DNA of 64,000 nucleotides from JAIBJN01 sp963699495 (GCA_963699495.1 CAVOUB010000008.1:186001-250000); one strand, 5' to 3'. Numbered from the stretch's first letter, positions 43,283 through 51,859 are shown. Made by a program: numbers and translations. The notes: generated by a model not told the origin, from the letters alone.

Positions 43283-44359
43283 GTGGTCACCGGCATCAGA
43301 GCGTTCGTCGGTTCCTATTGGCCCGAGATCGTCTTTGCGCTCTTCTGCGCCGCGAACATCGTCGCGATCGTCCTCGTGCCGGGCGCGGAGACGGTGCCGT
43401 TTCACTTCGTCTGGGTCAGCCTCACGCTCCTCTACGGGCTCCGAGCCTGGCGGCTCCGGCCGACGCTCGCGACGCTCGCCCTCATCATGCTGCTGACGGC
43501 CATCACGCTGGGCTACGCCGTCACCAATACGAACGCCGGCTTCGACGAGGTGACCGAGGTGCCGTTGATGGCGGCGATGTTCGCGGTCGTCATCGTCCAC
43601 GTCGAGCGGCGGCAGAAGGCCCTGGAGGAGGTGCAGCGGCTCGCCGAGATCGAGCGCCGGCTGCTCGAACGTGAGCGCAACCTCGTCCGCGATGCGTCGC
43701 ACGAGCTGCGGACTCCGATCACCATCGCACGGGGCCACGCCGAGCTCATCCGCCAGAGCGCCAGCGGTCAGGTGGCCGACGACGCGGAGATCGTCATCGA
43801 CGAGCTCGGGCGACTCTCGCGAATGGCCGACCGTCTCCTCATCCTCGCGGCCGCCGAGCACCCGGAGTTCCTTCGTCGCGCTCCGGTCGACGTGGAGCAC
43901 TTGATCGTCGAGACGGCGAAGCGGTGGAGCGCGGCGGCCCCCCGGCGCTGGCGTGTCGACACGACCGTTGACGGCGTGCTCTATGCGGACGAGGAGCGGC
44001 TGCAGACGACGCTCGACGCGCTGATCGAGAACGCGGTCAAGTTCACCGGCGACGACGACTGGGTCGCGATCATGGCCCACAACGAGAACTCCACGGCCGT
44101 CATCGAAGTGGCTGACTCGGGTGTCGGGATCCCGCCGGATCAGCTCGCCCGGGTCTTCGACCGCTTCTCCCGGGTCGACGAGGGCCGGCGACGCCGGAAC
44201 GGAGGAACGGGCCTCGGCCTCCCGATCGTGAAGGCGATCGTCGAGGCGCACGGAGGATCGGTCGAGGTCCGCAGCGGCCTCGGGAAGGGGACGACGTTCT
44301 CGCTCCACATCCCCGGGTTCAGGGCCGAACCGAACGGTCATCCCCCGGCGGGCCCGTAG
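43283..44359 (+). CDS. Sensor histidine kinase
   Basis: Membrane histidine kinase, partner of the OmpR-type regulator. Three helices lie in the first 115 residues (IVFALFCAANIVAIVLV, FVWVSLTLLYGL, LATLALIMLLTAITLGYAV), with only short loops outside, so it probably senses in or near the membrane. HisKA: RDASHELRTPITIARGHAEL (phospho-His). The ATPase domain is complete: ALIENAVKFTGDDD (N box), EVADSGVGIPPDQL (G1), FDRFSRVDE (F box) and GGTGLGLPIVKAIVEAHGG (G2). I take GTG 43283, one base after the regulator stop; an in-frame TTG at 43268 would overlap the regulator gene. Confidence 0.92.
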   Translation: MVTGIRAFVGSYWPEIVFALFCAANIVAIVLVPGAETVPFHFVWVSLTLLYGLRAWRLRPTLATLALIMLLTAITLGYAVTNTNAGFDEVTEVPLMAAMFAVVIVHVERRQKALEEVQRLAEIERRLLERERNLVRDASHELRTPITIARGHAELIRQSASGQVADDAEIVIDELGRLSRMADRLLILAAAEHPEFLRRAPVDVEHLIVETAKRWSAAAPRRWRVDTTVDGVLYADEERLQTTLDALIENAVKFTGDDDWVAIMAHNENSTAVIEVADSGVGIPPDQLARVFDRFSRVDEGRRRRNGGTGLGLPIVKAIVEAHGGSVEVRSGLGKGTTFSLHIPGFRAEPNGHPPAGP

Positions 44360-44509
44360 CCCGGATCAGGCCCGCGGCAGGGGTCGGCTGAGCGGCCGGG
44401 ATGTGAGGGTTCTGTAAAACCGGAGCGACCTTTTGTCCTCGAACCGCTCTTGCTTAGGCGAGCCCCGACGGACGATCCCAGAACCCGTATCGCCTACCAG
44501 AGGAGCTGA

Positions 44510-44914
44510 ATGAGGAGCCTGAAGCGAATGCTGCATCCGCCGCTTGCGGTAAAGATCGCTCTGGCCGTGGCCGTGACCGCCGCCGGGGCGGCCACGGCGG
44601 TCGGTGTGGTACAAGGCCAGTCACAACCGCCCGACCAGCCGGCCGTGAGCGACCCGCCGGCGACTACCGATACCGTCCCGACGACGACCGAGACGATTCC
44701 GACCGAGACCGAGACCGAGGAGGAGGACGCGGTCGAGCCGCCGGAACCGGCCGAGCCGCCCGAGGTCGACGAGGATGACGACGAGACCGAGCCCGCGGAG
44801 CCGCCCGAGGTCGACGATGACGACGAGCTCGACGAGCCCTCCGCGTCCGAGGACGACGACGAGGACGACGAGGACGAGGTCGAGGAGGAAGACGAAGGCG
44901 AAGAGGGCGACTAG
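44510..44914 (+). CDS. Exported protein with hyperacidic tail
   Basis: A 134-residue protein. ATG 44510 has an AGAGGAG ribosome site. A signal or membrane helix covers about residues 13-35 (VKIALAVAVTAAGAATAVGV). The rest is low complexity: a Pro/Thr region (TDTVPTTTETIPTETETEEE) and then about 55 residues dominated by Asp and Glu with two copies of AEPPEVD. No folded domain is apparent. The tail could bind cations or act as a surface linker. It follows the kinase after a 150-base gap that holds no clear promoter match, and precedes the ECF sigma gene by 27 bp. Confidence 0.7.
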   Translation: MRSLKRMLHPPLAVKIALAVAVTAAGAATAVGVVQGQSQPPDQPAVSDPPATTDTVPTTTETIPTETETEEEDAVEPPEPAEPPEVDEDDDETEPAEPPEVDDDDELDEPSASEDDDEDDEDEVEEEDEGEEGD

Positions 44915-44941
44915 GATCCAGCGACCGGTCATGAACCCGGT

Positions 44942-46000
44942 GTGTGGAAACTGATGGGCCGGGCCCTCGGAGGCGCGGCGGCGGACGACTTCGCGGCAGA
45001 GACCGGAAGGTACGTCGGGACCCTGTTCGACGATCACGGCCCGCGCGTCTACGGCCTCTGCCGCCTCCTGCTCCGAGACCCTGTCGAGGCCGAGGACGCC
45101 GCCCAGCAGACGTTCCTCTCGGCCTACCGGAGCCTGCTCAGCGGCCACGCTCCCCGAGATCCGCCCGTCTGGCTCTCGACAATCGCACGGAACGAGTGCC
45201 GGGCGCGGATCCGGGCGCGCGCCGCCGAGCGGCTCTCGCCGATTGCCGACGCCGAGGCCGCGCGCGACGACGTCGAGCAGATCGCCAGCCGGCAGGAGGA
45301 GATCGACGTCCTGCGCGACGCGCTGACCGAGCTGCCCGAGCCGCAGCGGGAGGCGATCGTCCTCCGCGAGTTCTACGGCCTCTCCTACGAGGAGGTCGGC
45401 GCGGCCTCAGGCCTCTCGATCTCCGCCGTCAAGTCCGTGCTCTTCCGCGCGCGGACGCGCCTGAAGACACGGCTCAGGGCTCCGCGCGGGATCTCCGGGG
45501 TCGCGCTCCTGCCGCTCGCACTTCGAGACGCGCTCGCGCAGGCCGTGCCCGGATTCGCCTCGGCCGAGGCCGGCGGAGGCGCGCTGGCGAAGGTGGCCAC
45601 GATTCCACTGGCCGCAAAGCTCGCGGGCGCGACGATGAGCGTCGCCGTCGTCGGCGTCCTCGGCGGCGCCGGGGCCGACACCGACGCACTCGGCCTTCAC
45701 GGTCTCTCCGCGACGTCGAAGTCCGCCGCCGCGCCTGCGCCGACGGCCGCCCACCTGGCGGCTGTTCCCCCCGACCCGACGCGACCAGCGTCGGCACCCC
45801 CCGCGCGGAAGGTCGCCGCTGTCCCTGCGAAGGTCGAGAACTCGAAGAAGAGCCGCGACGCCGGCGAGGCCGAGGAGGCCGAAGAGCAGGAGATGGAGAT
45901 GGAGGTGGAGGTGGAGGCGGCCGAGGCGGAGCGGGAGGACGCCGACGAAAACGCTCGCGCAGAGAGGCGCGAGCACGAAGAGCCATCGGAGAACGAATGA
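44942..46000 (+). CDS. ECF sigma factor with membrane-spanning and acidic C-terminal extension
   Basis: A 352-residue protein. Residues about 20-180 are an ECF sigma factor: region 2 (DDHGPRVYGLCRLLLRDPVE, AEDAAQQTFLSAYRSLL) and region 4 (LTELPEPQREAIVLREFYGL, SYEEVGAASGLSISAVKSVL). About 190-255 are hydrophobic, with a likely membrane helix (AGATMSVAVVGVLGGAGA). A Pro/Ala linker and a strongly acidic, Glu/Ala-rich tail follow. No separate anti-sigma gene adjoins, so the extension may tether or inhibit the sigma part at the membrane. GTG 44942 is used; ATG 44954 is an alternative. The stop overlaps the next gene (ATGA). Confidence 0.85.
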   Translation: MWKLMGRALGGAAADDFAAETGRYVGTLFDDHGPRVYGLCRLLLRDPVEAEDAAQQTFLSAYRSLLSGHAPRDPPVWLSTIARNECRARIRARAAERLSPIADAEAARDDVEQIASRQEEIDVLRDALTELPEPQREAIVLREFYGLSYEEVGAASGLSISAVKSVLFRARTRLKTRLRAPRGISGVALLPLALRDALAQAVPGFASAEAGGGALAKVATIPLAAKLAGATMSVAVVGVLGGAGADTDALGLHGLSATSKSAAAPAPTAAHLAAVPPDPTRPASAPPARKVAAVPAKVENSKKSRDAGEAEEAEEQEMEMEVEVEAAEAEREDADENARAERREHEEPSENE

Positions 46001-46452
46001 GCGCTCAAGGCATCGCCCACGCAGACCGACCTGTTCGACCCAGGCGCATCCTGGCCGCGATCGTCGCCGTCATCCTCGGCGGAGCGGCGGCGCTGGGCGC
46101 CTACGAGGCGCTCGCGAGTCTCGACCTGGGGCCCTCGCCCCAAGTCGCCCACGCCTCCGGAGCCTCCCTCGCCGCCAGGCAGGCCCAGCTCAACGCGATG
46201 GAGGCGTCGCTGCACAAGGCGCTCGCCCGGAAGCCGCCCAAGCTGCCGCGGATCCCCAAGTACCCACCGGTCAGGGTCGCGAAGCCCCCGCAGGCGCGGG
46301 TCGTCCAGGTGGCGTACGTCGCAGCCGCTGCGACGCCCCGGGTCCAGCAGACACAGAGTCATGCCCAGCAGGGCTACGAGGACGACGACGACCACGAGGA
46401 GAACGAGCACGGGGGCAGCGGCGGCAGCGGGGGCGAGGACGGTGACGACTGA
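45997..46452 (+). CDS. Single-span membrane protein with Asp/His/Gly-rich tail
   Basis: A 151-residue protein of unknown family. It has a basic N-terminus, one membrane helix at about 18-38 (ILAAIVAVILGGAAALGAYE), a predicted helix (AARQAQLNAMEASLHKAL) and a Pro/Lys-rich segment (ARKPPKLPRIPKYPPVRVAK). It ends in an acidic His/Gly tail (YEDDDDHEENEHGGSGGSGG), which could bind metal. ATG 45997 overlaps the sigma factor stop by 4 bp and its stop touches the next GTG, so it belongs to the ApbE operon. No flavinylation motif (DxxSGAT-like) is seen. Confidence 0.75.
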   Translation: MSAQGIAHADRPVRPRRILAAIVAVILGGAAALGAYEALASLDLGPSPQVAHASGASLAARQAQLNAMEASLHKALARKPPKLPRIPKYPPVRVAKPPQARVVQVAYVAAAATPRVQQTQSHAQQGYEDDDDHEENEHGGSGGSGGEDGDD

Positions 46453-46860
46453 GTGCCCAAGAAGATGCTCATCCGCCTCTGCGCGTTCACGGCAGCTCTG
46501 GCGATCTTCGCGCTCGTCTGGCTGACCGTCGGCGCGCGGCCCTGGCAGTCCGAGGCGAAGGCCTCACCCGACCCGCGCCTGCTCGCGCTGCAGCTACGCG
46601 AGAGCCGCCTGAACCAGGAGGCCGCCGACGTCCGGCGGATGGTGAAGCACCGGTGGGCGATCTACCGCCGTCACCTCAGGCAGCGGAAGAGGGCCATCGC
46701 CGCGGCCGAGCGCCGCCATCGTCTCGAGCTCAGGCAGGCCCAGCTCGCAGCCGCAGCCGCAGCGGCGGCGAGCGCCCCGAGCGTCAGCGTCGTCGCGGCC
46801 TCGGCCCCGTCCGTCAGCGTCGTGAGCCTGCCGCCGGTCACCCAGACGAAGACCTCCTGA
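46453..46860 (+). CDS. Single-span membrane protein with charged helix
   Basis: A 135-residue protein of unknown family. The membrane helix spans about residues 6-26 (LIRLCAFTAALAIFALVWLT). A long Arg/Glu-rich helix with coiled-coil character follows (VRRMVKHRWAIYRRHLRQRK, AIAAAERRHRLELRQAQLAA). The end is Ala/Ser/Val-rich with an internal repeat (SAPSVSVVAASAPSVSVVS). GTG 46453 starts directly at the previous stop and its TGA shares a base with the apbE ATG. It may organise the membrane redox proteins of this operon; that is inference from context only. Confidence 0.7.
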   Translation: MPKKMLIRLCAFTAALAIFALVWLTVGARPWQSEAKASPDPRLLALQLRESRLNQEAADVRRMVKHRWAIYRRHLRQRKRAIAAAERRHRLELRQAQLAAAAAAAASAPSVSVVAASAPSVSVVSLPPVTQTKTS

Positions 46861-47732
46861 TGTGGGCCCACGTGTTCAAGGCCATGGGGACCGACGTCGA
46901 GTGCCTGGTCGAGAGTTCCACGCCCGAGGACGACGCCTTCGCGCGCGTCGAGGACGAGTTCCGCCGGCTCGAGGAGATCTTCACCCGCTTCGATCCGTCG
47001 AGCGAGCTCTCGCGCCTGAACGAAGCGGGATCGCTCGAGGTCGGTGCAGAGCTACTCGAGGTGACCGCGCTCGCCCTCGACGCCCGGGAGCAGACGAACG
47101 GACGCTTCGACCCGACCGTGCACGACGCCGTCGTCGCTGCGGGCTACGACCGGACGTTCGCAGAGCTCGACCCGGACGAGTCCGGTGCCGACCCCAGGCC
47201 CCGACCCGGCGGCGGGCGTGTCGTCGTCGACTTCGCCTCGTCGCGCATCGAGCTCGACGAAGGGGTCCGACTCGATCTCGGGGGGATCGCCAAGGGCTAC
47301 GCGGTCGACCGGGCCTGCGATCTCCTGACCACACGCGGGCCCTGTCTCGTCAACGCCGGCGGGGATCTCGCCGTGCGCGGGCTTCCGCGGCAAGGAGTCT
47401 GGCCGGTCGAAGTCGAGACGCCGGCCGGCGGGCTGACGCTGGGGCTCCAGTCGGGCGCGCTGGCGACCTCGGGAAGCGACCGGCGCCGCTGGAGGCGCAA
47501 CGGCGAGGAGCTCCACCATCTCATCGACCCGTCGAGCGGCAGGCCCGCCGCCAGCGACCTCCTCCGGGTCACCGTCGCCGCGCAGACGGCGGTCGCGGCG
47601 GAGGTGCTCGCGAAGGCGCTCTTCCTCGCCGGAGTGGAGCGGGCCGCGGTCGAGGCCGACGAGCTCGAGCTTCCGTGCGTCCTCGTGACCACGGACGGAG
47701 ACGTGGTTGCGGCAGGAGGGCTCGCCGCGTGA
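46860..47732 (+). CDS. apbE: FAD:protein FMN transferase (ApbE)
   Basis: Mg-dependent enzyme that attaches FMN from FAD covalently to Thr or Ser of exported redox proteins (290 residues). Signatures are FKAMGTDVECLVE, FTRFDPSSELSRLNEAG, LDLGGIAKGYAVDRA (FAD contact Lys), LVNAGGDLAVRG, and HHLIDPSSGRP near the C-terminus with AAQTAVAAEVLAKALFLAG. No signal peptide or lipobox is evident, so it may act on the inner side or be poorly annotated at the start. ATG 46860 shares its A with the previous stop. It is coupled (GTGA overlap) to a ferric-reductase-type membrane protein, a common pairing in flavin-based electron transfer systems. No FMN-acceptor protein is recognised in the window. Confidence 0.92.
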   Translation: MWAHVFKAMGTDVECLVESSTPEDDAFARVEDEFRRLEEIFTRFDPSSELSRLNEAGSLEVGAELLEVTALALDAREQTNGRFDPTVHDAVVAAGYDRTFAELDPDESGADPRPRPGGGRVVVDFASSRIELDEGVRLDLGGIAKGYAVDRACDLLTTRGPCLVNAGGDLAVRGLPRQGVWPVEVETPAGGLTLGLQSGALATSGSDRRRWRRNGEELHHLIDPSSGRPAASDLLRVTVAAQTAVAAEVLAKALFLAGVERAAVEADELELPCVLVTTDGDVVAAGGLAA

Positions 47733-48313
47733 GGACCGACCCTACCTTCTGGATCCTCACGCGCACGAGCGCGCTGACCGCGTACACGCTCCTCACGCTC
47801 TCGATGCTCGCCGGGCTCGTCCTCAAGTCGCGGCCCTTCCGGGGCATCAAGGCCTCGACGGTCACGGATGTCCACCGCGTGCTCACCTCCCTCGCGCTGG
47901 GGGCCGTCGCCGTGCACGGCACCAGCCTGCTGCTCGACTCGAAGGTGGAGTTCGCCTACCGTGACCTGCTCGTGCCGGGAGAGGGCCCGTACAGGCCTCT
48001 CTGGACGGCGTTCGGGATCGTGACCGCGGAGGTCATGGTGATCGTGTACTTGTCCTTCTCGGCACGGCGCTGGATCGGCTTCCGCGCGTGGCGGCTGCTC
48101 CACTGGCTGGCCTACGGGATCTTCGGCGCAGCGACCGTGCACGGCGTCATGACCGGCACGGACAGCGCCCAGCCGTGGGCGGTCGGCCTGTACGTCGGCG
48201 CGATCGGAATGGTCGCGGCGGCGACCTGCTGGCGGGCGCTGGCTCCGCCGGCTAGCGCGCGGCGTCGCGCAGCGCCAGGCGAACCGCGCGCGCCAGCGGC
48301 TCGGGCACGCTGA
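47729..48313 (+). CDS. Ferric-reductase-like transmembrane haem protein
   Basis: A 194-residue membrane protein of the ferric-reductase/MsrQ/cytochrome b561-like class with about five helices. Two His pairs typical of bis-haem binding are visible: TDVHRVLTSLALGAVAVHGT and WRLLHWLAYGIFGAATVHGV, each with His residues 13-14 apart on one helix. It lacks the cytoplasmic FAD/NAD domains of full ferric reductases, so it probably passes electrons across the membrane to or from a flavinylated partner. GTG 47729 overlaps the apbE stop. The basic C-terminus overlaps the convergent ATPase gene by 62 bp. Confidence 0.87.
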   Translation: MRTDPTFWILTRTSALTAYTLLTLSMLAGLVLKSRPFRGIKASTVTDVHRVLTSLALGAVAVHGTSLLLDSKVEFAYRDLLVPGEGPYRPLWTAFGIVTAEVMVIVYLSFSARRWIGFRAWRLLHWLAYGIFGAATVHGVMTGTDSAQPWAVGLYVGAIGMVAAATCWRALAPPASARRRAAPGEPRAPAARAR

Positions 48314-49436
48314 TACCTGCGGCGGAGAAGTGGTTCCAGGCGCGCTCCGGCTTGTTGGAGTGCCCGCGGAGGCCGGTGACGCCCTCGAAGTCGGGCTCGA
48401 GGACGATCGTGCGGTCCCGGCCGGCGATCTTGGCGATCAGGCGGTTGAGGGCGACCTCGGCGGGGATCGGGTCGGCTCCGGGCTCCGCGTCCCGATCATG
48501 CACGACGACGAAGGGGATCCGGCAGGCCTTGCAGATTCTCGCGAAGACCGGGATGTTCGACTTGCCCCCGCATTCCACGATGGAGATCTGCGCGCGGTCG
48601 GCGTCCTGGCCCAGCGCGGCGAAGATCGTCGGGAGGACGAGCTTCTCCGTCCGCCCCTCGACCAGGATCGCGGAGCGCGCGAGGAAGAGCTCGCTCCGCT
48701 CGGCGTCGAACTCGCTGACGACCCGAAACGCCTCGTCGGCCTCGAGCGCCTCCGGCTGCACGATGTGCGTGCCGCGCCGGACGCTGTAGCGGACGAGCAC
48801 CAGCTCCTCCAGCCGGGCGACGTTGAGGAAGGCCGGCGCATGCGTCGAGTACAGCACCTGGTTCCCGCACGCGGCCAGGGCGCGCAGCCTCCGGTAGAGG
48901 TACCGCTGCGTGTGCGGGCGCAGGAAGAGCTCGGGCTCCTCGATCAGGAAGACCACGCCGGCCACCTGCGCCTGCCGGCAGGCGTCGATCGCCGCGACGA
49001 GGGCGGACGCGCCGGCGGAGTCGGAGCGATGCTCGGGCGGCTCCCGCAGCGCGGCCCGGAACAGGTGGACAGCCTCCTCGACGGCCTCGGATTCGCCGTC
49101 GAGGTCGAGGAGGGGCCCGGAGCGCCTCGCCGCGGAGATGAAGAGAACGGGCGGAGCACCGCGTCGCCTCGCCCTCGGCTTCTCCGGCGGGCGCGCCGTG
49201 AGCCCGATGCGCCGCCCGTCGGTGAGCCGGGCTTCGACGGTCAGCGCGCTCGCCCGCCCGCGAAGGTCCTCGCGGCGCGGAAGGGCGGTCGGGTCGAGCA
49301 GCGCGCGGATCGCCCCGAGGAGGTTCGACTTCCCCGAGCGGGCCTCGCCGACGAACGCGGTCACGGGCCCGAGCCGGAGCTCGACGTCGCGCGCGGAGCG
49401 GTAGTCCCGGACCCGAACGGTCTGGAGGAGGCTCAT
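48252..49436 (-). CDS. OLD-type ATPase with TOPRIM nuclease domain
   Basis: A 394-residue protein of the OLD (overcoming lysogenization defect) family. The ABC-type ATPase part has Walker A FVGEARSGKSNLLGAIRALL (about residue 29), Walker B VVFLIEEPELFLRPH and the H-loop LYSTHAPAFLN. The TOPRIM nuclease part (about 250-360) has metal-binding Glu in AILVEGRTEKLVLP, then SIVECGGKSNI and the Asp pair in VVVHDRDAEP. It probably acts on DNA repair or defence. No UvrD-like helicase (Gabija partner) or reverse transcriptase lies next to it. It starts at ATG 49436 and is a single gene, convergent with the haem protein gene. Confidence 0.88.
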   Translation of the reverse strand: MSLLQTVRVRDYRSARDVELRLGPVTAFVGEARSGKSNLLGAIRALLDPTALPRREDLRGRASALTVEARLTDGRRIGLTARPPEKPRARRRGAPPVLFISAARRSGPLLDLDGESEAVEEAVHLFRAALREPPEHRSDSAGASALVAAIDACRQAQVAGVVFLIEEPELFLRPHTQRYLYRRLRALAACGNQVLYSTHAPAFLNVARLEELVLVRYSVRRGTHIVQPEALEADEAFRVVSEFDAERSELFLARSAILVEGRTEKLVLPTIFAALGQDADRAQISIVECGGKSNIPVFARICKACRIPFVVVHDRDAEPGADPIPAEVALNRLIAKIAGRDRTIVLEPDFEGVTGLRGHSNKPERAWNHFSAAGISVPEPLARAVRLALRDAAR

Positions 49437-49482
49437 CGGGCCCGGGAACCCTGCTCGTTCACGCGCAGGGCCTACGCGCCGC

Positions 49483-50409
49483 TCACTTCGCGGCCCGCGC
49501 CGGGCGCGGGTCGGGAAGCGGCGTCAGCACGTGCTCGAGCCGCTCTCGGAGCGGCTCGTAGGCCGGCGGCAGCGAGAGCGACTCGCCGAGGGTCTCGACG
49601 GGCTCGTCGGCCGTGAAGCCCGGGCCGACGGTGGCGATCTCGAAGAGCACGCCGCTCGGCTCCCGGAAGTAGATGGAGCGGAAGTAGAAGCGGTCGATCA
49701 CCGGAGTCGGCCGCGCGCCGGCCTGGGCGACGCGGTCGCGCCAGGCCTCGTGCTCGTCCAGCGGGGACGACCAGGCGACGTGGTGGACCGTGCCGGCGCC
49801 GGAGAGGCCGCGCTCGGCCGGCGGCTCGTCGTAGGCGTAGAAGGATCCTCGCTCCTCGCCGCGCGCCGTCCAGGAGCCCTCCTCGCTCGGTTCGAACGCC
49901 AGCGTCTCCTCCAGAAAGGCACGGCTCGCTTCGGGCTCGGTCGCGTACGCGCGCACGCCGTCGAATCCCTGGAGCGCGAGCTCGGCCGGGATCTCGGGAT
50001 GGTTCGCCACGAGGGGCTCGTCGCTCGTCTCGACCGCGCGCAGCTCGAGCCCCATGCCTTCCGGGTCGGTGAAGCGAAGCCGGTTGCCGTCACGCTCGGA
50101 GTCGATCCCCTCGCCGGCGAGCCGTTCAGCCCAGAAGGCAAGCGCCTCGGGGGACGCTACGCGCCAGGCGACGGTGTGCACCATGCCGGCGCCGGCCCGG
50201 CCGCGCGGCAGGCCCGGGTACTCGAAGAACGTGAGGTCGGAGCCGGGGCTCCCCTTCTCGTCGGCGTAGAAGAGGTGGTAGACGGTCGGGTCGTCCTGGT
50301 TGACGGTCTTCTTCACGAGCCGCAGCCCCAGGACGCGCGTGTAGAAATCGACGTTGCCCGGCGCGTCGGCCGTGATCGCGGTGACATGGTGGATCCCTTC
50401 GAGCTTCAT
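49483..50409 (-). CDS. Ring-cleaving dioxygenase of the MhqO-type VOC family
   Basis: A 308-residue extradiol-type dioxygenase with two VOC domains, resembling MhqO/MhqA hydroquinone dioxygenases. Metal ligands are visible: His in GIHHVTAI, His in GMVHTVAWRV, His in GTVHHVAWSS and Glu in GVLFEIATVG. The characteristic N-terminus VDFYTRVLGLRLVKKTVNQD and the C-terminal PPAYEPLRERLEHVLTPL are family hallmarks. It likely opens hydroquinone- or catechol-like rings in quinone detoxification or aromatic degradation. ATG 50409 is preceded by GGAAGG. It is followed by nothing in the same direction; the MFS gene upstream is 70 bp away. Confidence 0.9.
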   Translation of the reverse strand: MKLEGIHHVTAITADAPGNVDFYTRVLGLRLVKKTVNQDDPTVYHLFYADEKGSPGSDLTFFEYPGLPRGRAGAGMVHTVAWRVASPEALAFWAERLAGEGIDSERDGNRLRFTDPEGMGLELRAVETSDEPLVANHPEIPAELALQGFDGVRAYATEPEASRAFLEETLAFEPSEEGSWTARGEERGSFYAYDEPPAERGLSGAGTVHHVAWSSPLDEHEAWRDRVAQAGARPTPVIDRFYFRSIYFREPSGVLFEIATVGPGFTADEPVETLGESLSLPPAYEPLRERLEHVLTPLPDPRPARAAK

Positions 50410-50479
50410 CGCCGTTCCTTCCGGTCGCTTCGGTACCCGTTGCTCCCCAACATGATGCCGTGCGCGGCCAAGGTCGCGA

Positions 50480-51814
50480 TCACGCTCGGCCGGGCCCCAC
50501 CGGCTCCGTGGCCAGGGCCTCGCGGGAGTCGTAGTGGCGGAAGGCCGGGAGCAGGAGGGCGGCCACCGCGACGCCGGCCACGCAGAGCACCCCGCCCGAA
50601 ACGATCGAGGCACGGATCCCGGCGAAGCTGGCGACCACGCCCGACTCGAGATTCCCGAGCAGCGGCCCGGCCGAGTAGCTCACCTGCTCGATGCCCGCGA
50701 GGCGCCCGCGCAGGTGGTCGGGGATCGTCGTGTTCCAGATGGTGCCGCGGAAGATCCCGCTGATCATGTCGGCTCCGCCCGCGAGCGCGAACAGGGCCAC
50801 GGCGACGCCGAGGTTGGGCGCGAAGCCGAACGCGGTGATGGCGACGCCCCAGCCCATCGCGGCCCAGACGACCGCCATCCCGTGCCGGTGGACCCGGGCG
50901 GTCCAGCCGCTCGTGGCGGTGGCGACGAGCGACCCCAGCGAAGGTGCGGCGTACAGGAGTCCGAGCGCGCCGGCGCCGCCGAACTCCTCTGCGAAGGCCG
51001 GCAGGAGCGCCAGCGGCATCCCGAAGAACATGGCGATCAGGTCGACGCTGTAGGTGCCGACGAGCTCCGGGCGGCTCTTGGCGTAGCGGAAGCCCTCCAC
51101 GATGCCGCGGAGGCTCGGGCGCTCCGCTCCGGCCGGAGGCGGCACCGCCCGCATGAGCGACAACGCGAGCAGCGAGACGCCGAAGGTCGCCACGTCGATC
51201 GAATACGTGAGCGGGAGCCCCAGCACCGCGATGAGGACTCCCGCGAGAGCCGGGCCGGCGACACGGCCGATATTCGAGCGCAGGGCGTCGAGCGCGCTCG
51301 CGGCGAGCAGCTCGTCCCGCTCGACGAGGCGTGGGATGAGCGCGTCGAGCGGCGGGCGCTGGATCCCGTCGAGCCCCGCCATCGCCGCGGCGACGACGAA
51401 GAGCACCCAGAGCCGCGGGGCCTCGAGCGTGGAGTTCAGCACCAGCGCGCCCGCGCAGAGCGCAAGCCCGAGCTCGGCGACCTGGACGAGCCGGCGGCGG
51501 TCGAAGGCGTCGGCGAGCGCGCCGCCGACGAAGGCGGTCACGAGCAGCGGCCCCAGCTCCACCAGGCTCAGCAGTCCGACCACGAGCGACGACCCCGAGA
51601 GCTGGTAGGCCTGATACGGGAGTGCGACGTACGTGATCATCGAGCCGAAGGCCGAGACGCCCTGGCCGGCGAAGAGCAGGCGGAAGTCGCGGTGGCGGCG
51701 CAGCGGGCCGGTGTCGACGGTCGCCAGGCGGAGGAACGAGCGGACCCGCCCAGGTTCCGGGACCGGCGGTGCCGGGCCGAGTCGCTCGGCCTCACGCAGG
51801 TCGTCGGGGTCCAC
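50480..51814 (-). CDS. MFS transporter (EntS-like exporter)
   Basis: A 444-residue major facilitator with 12 predicted helices. It resembles the EntS/enterobactin exporter and DHA3 group: LLFAGQGVSAFGSMITYVAL (helix 1), GGALADAFDRRRLVQVAEL (loop 2-3 signature), LDGIQRPPLDALIPRLV, ALRSNIGRVAGPALAGVLIA (helix 5 motif) and the second-half loop IPDHLRGRLAGIEQVSYSAG. It probably exports a small molecule by proton antiport; the substrate is unknown. The long cytoplasmic N-terminus (about 40 residues) follows GTG 51814. No siderophore genes are nearby. Confidence 0.88.
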   Translation of the reverse strand: MDPDDLREAERLGPAPPVPEPGRVRSFLRLATVDTGPLRRHRDFRLLFAGQGVSAFGSMITYVALPYQAYQLSGSSLVVGLLSLVELGPLLVTAFVGGALADAFDRRRLVQVAELGLALCAGALVLNSTLEAPRLWVLFVVAAAMAGLDGIQRPPLDALIPRLVERDELLAASALDALRSNIGRVAGPALAGVLIAVLGLPLTYSIDVATFGVSLLALSLMRAVPPPAGAERPSLRGIVEGFRYAKSRPELVGTYSVDLIAMFFGMPLALLPAFAEEFGGAGALGLLYAAPSLGSLVATATSGWTARVHRHGMAVVWAAMGWGVAITAFGFAPNLGVAVALFALAGGADMISGIFRGTIWNTTIPDHLRGRLAGIEQVSYSAGPLLGNLESGVVASFAGIRASIVSGGVLCVAGVAVAALLLPAFRHYDSREALATEPVGPGRA

Positions 51815-51859
51815 GCTCAGAGCATGTCAGCGTGTCCGGCGGTCCCGTCTAGTCTCGGC

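Noticed and set aside
48252..49436. A Gabija-type defence system based on the OLD nuclease
   Set aside because: Gabija needs an adjacent UvrD-like helicase (GajB); neighbours are a haem membrane protein and a VOC dioxygenase.
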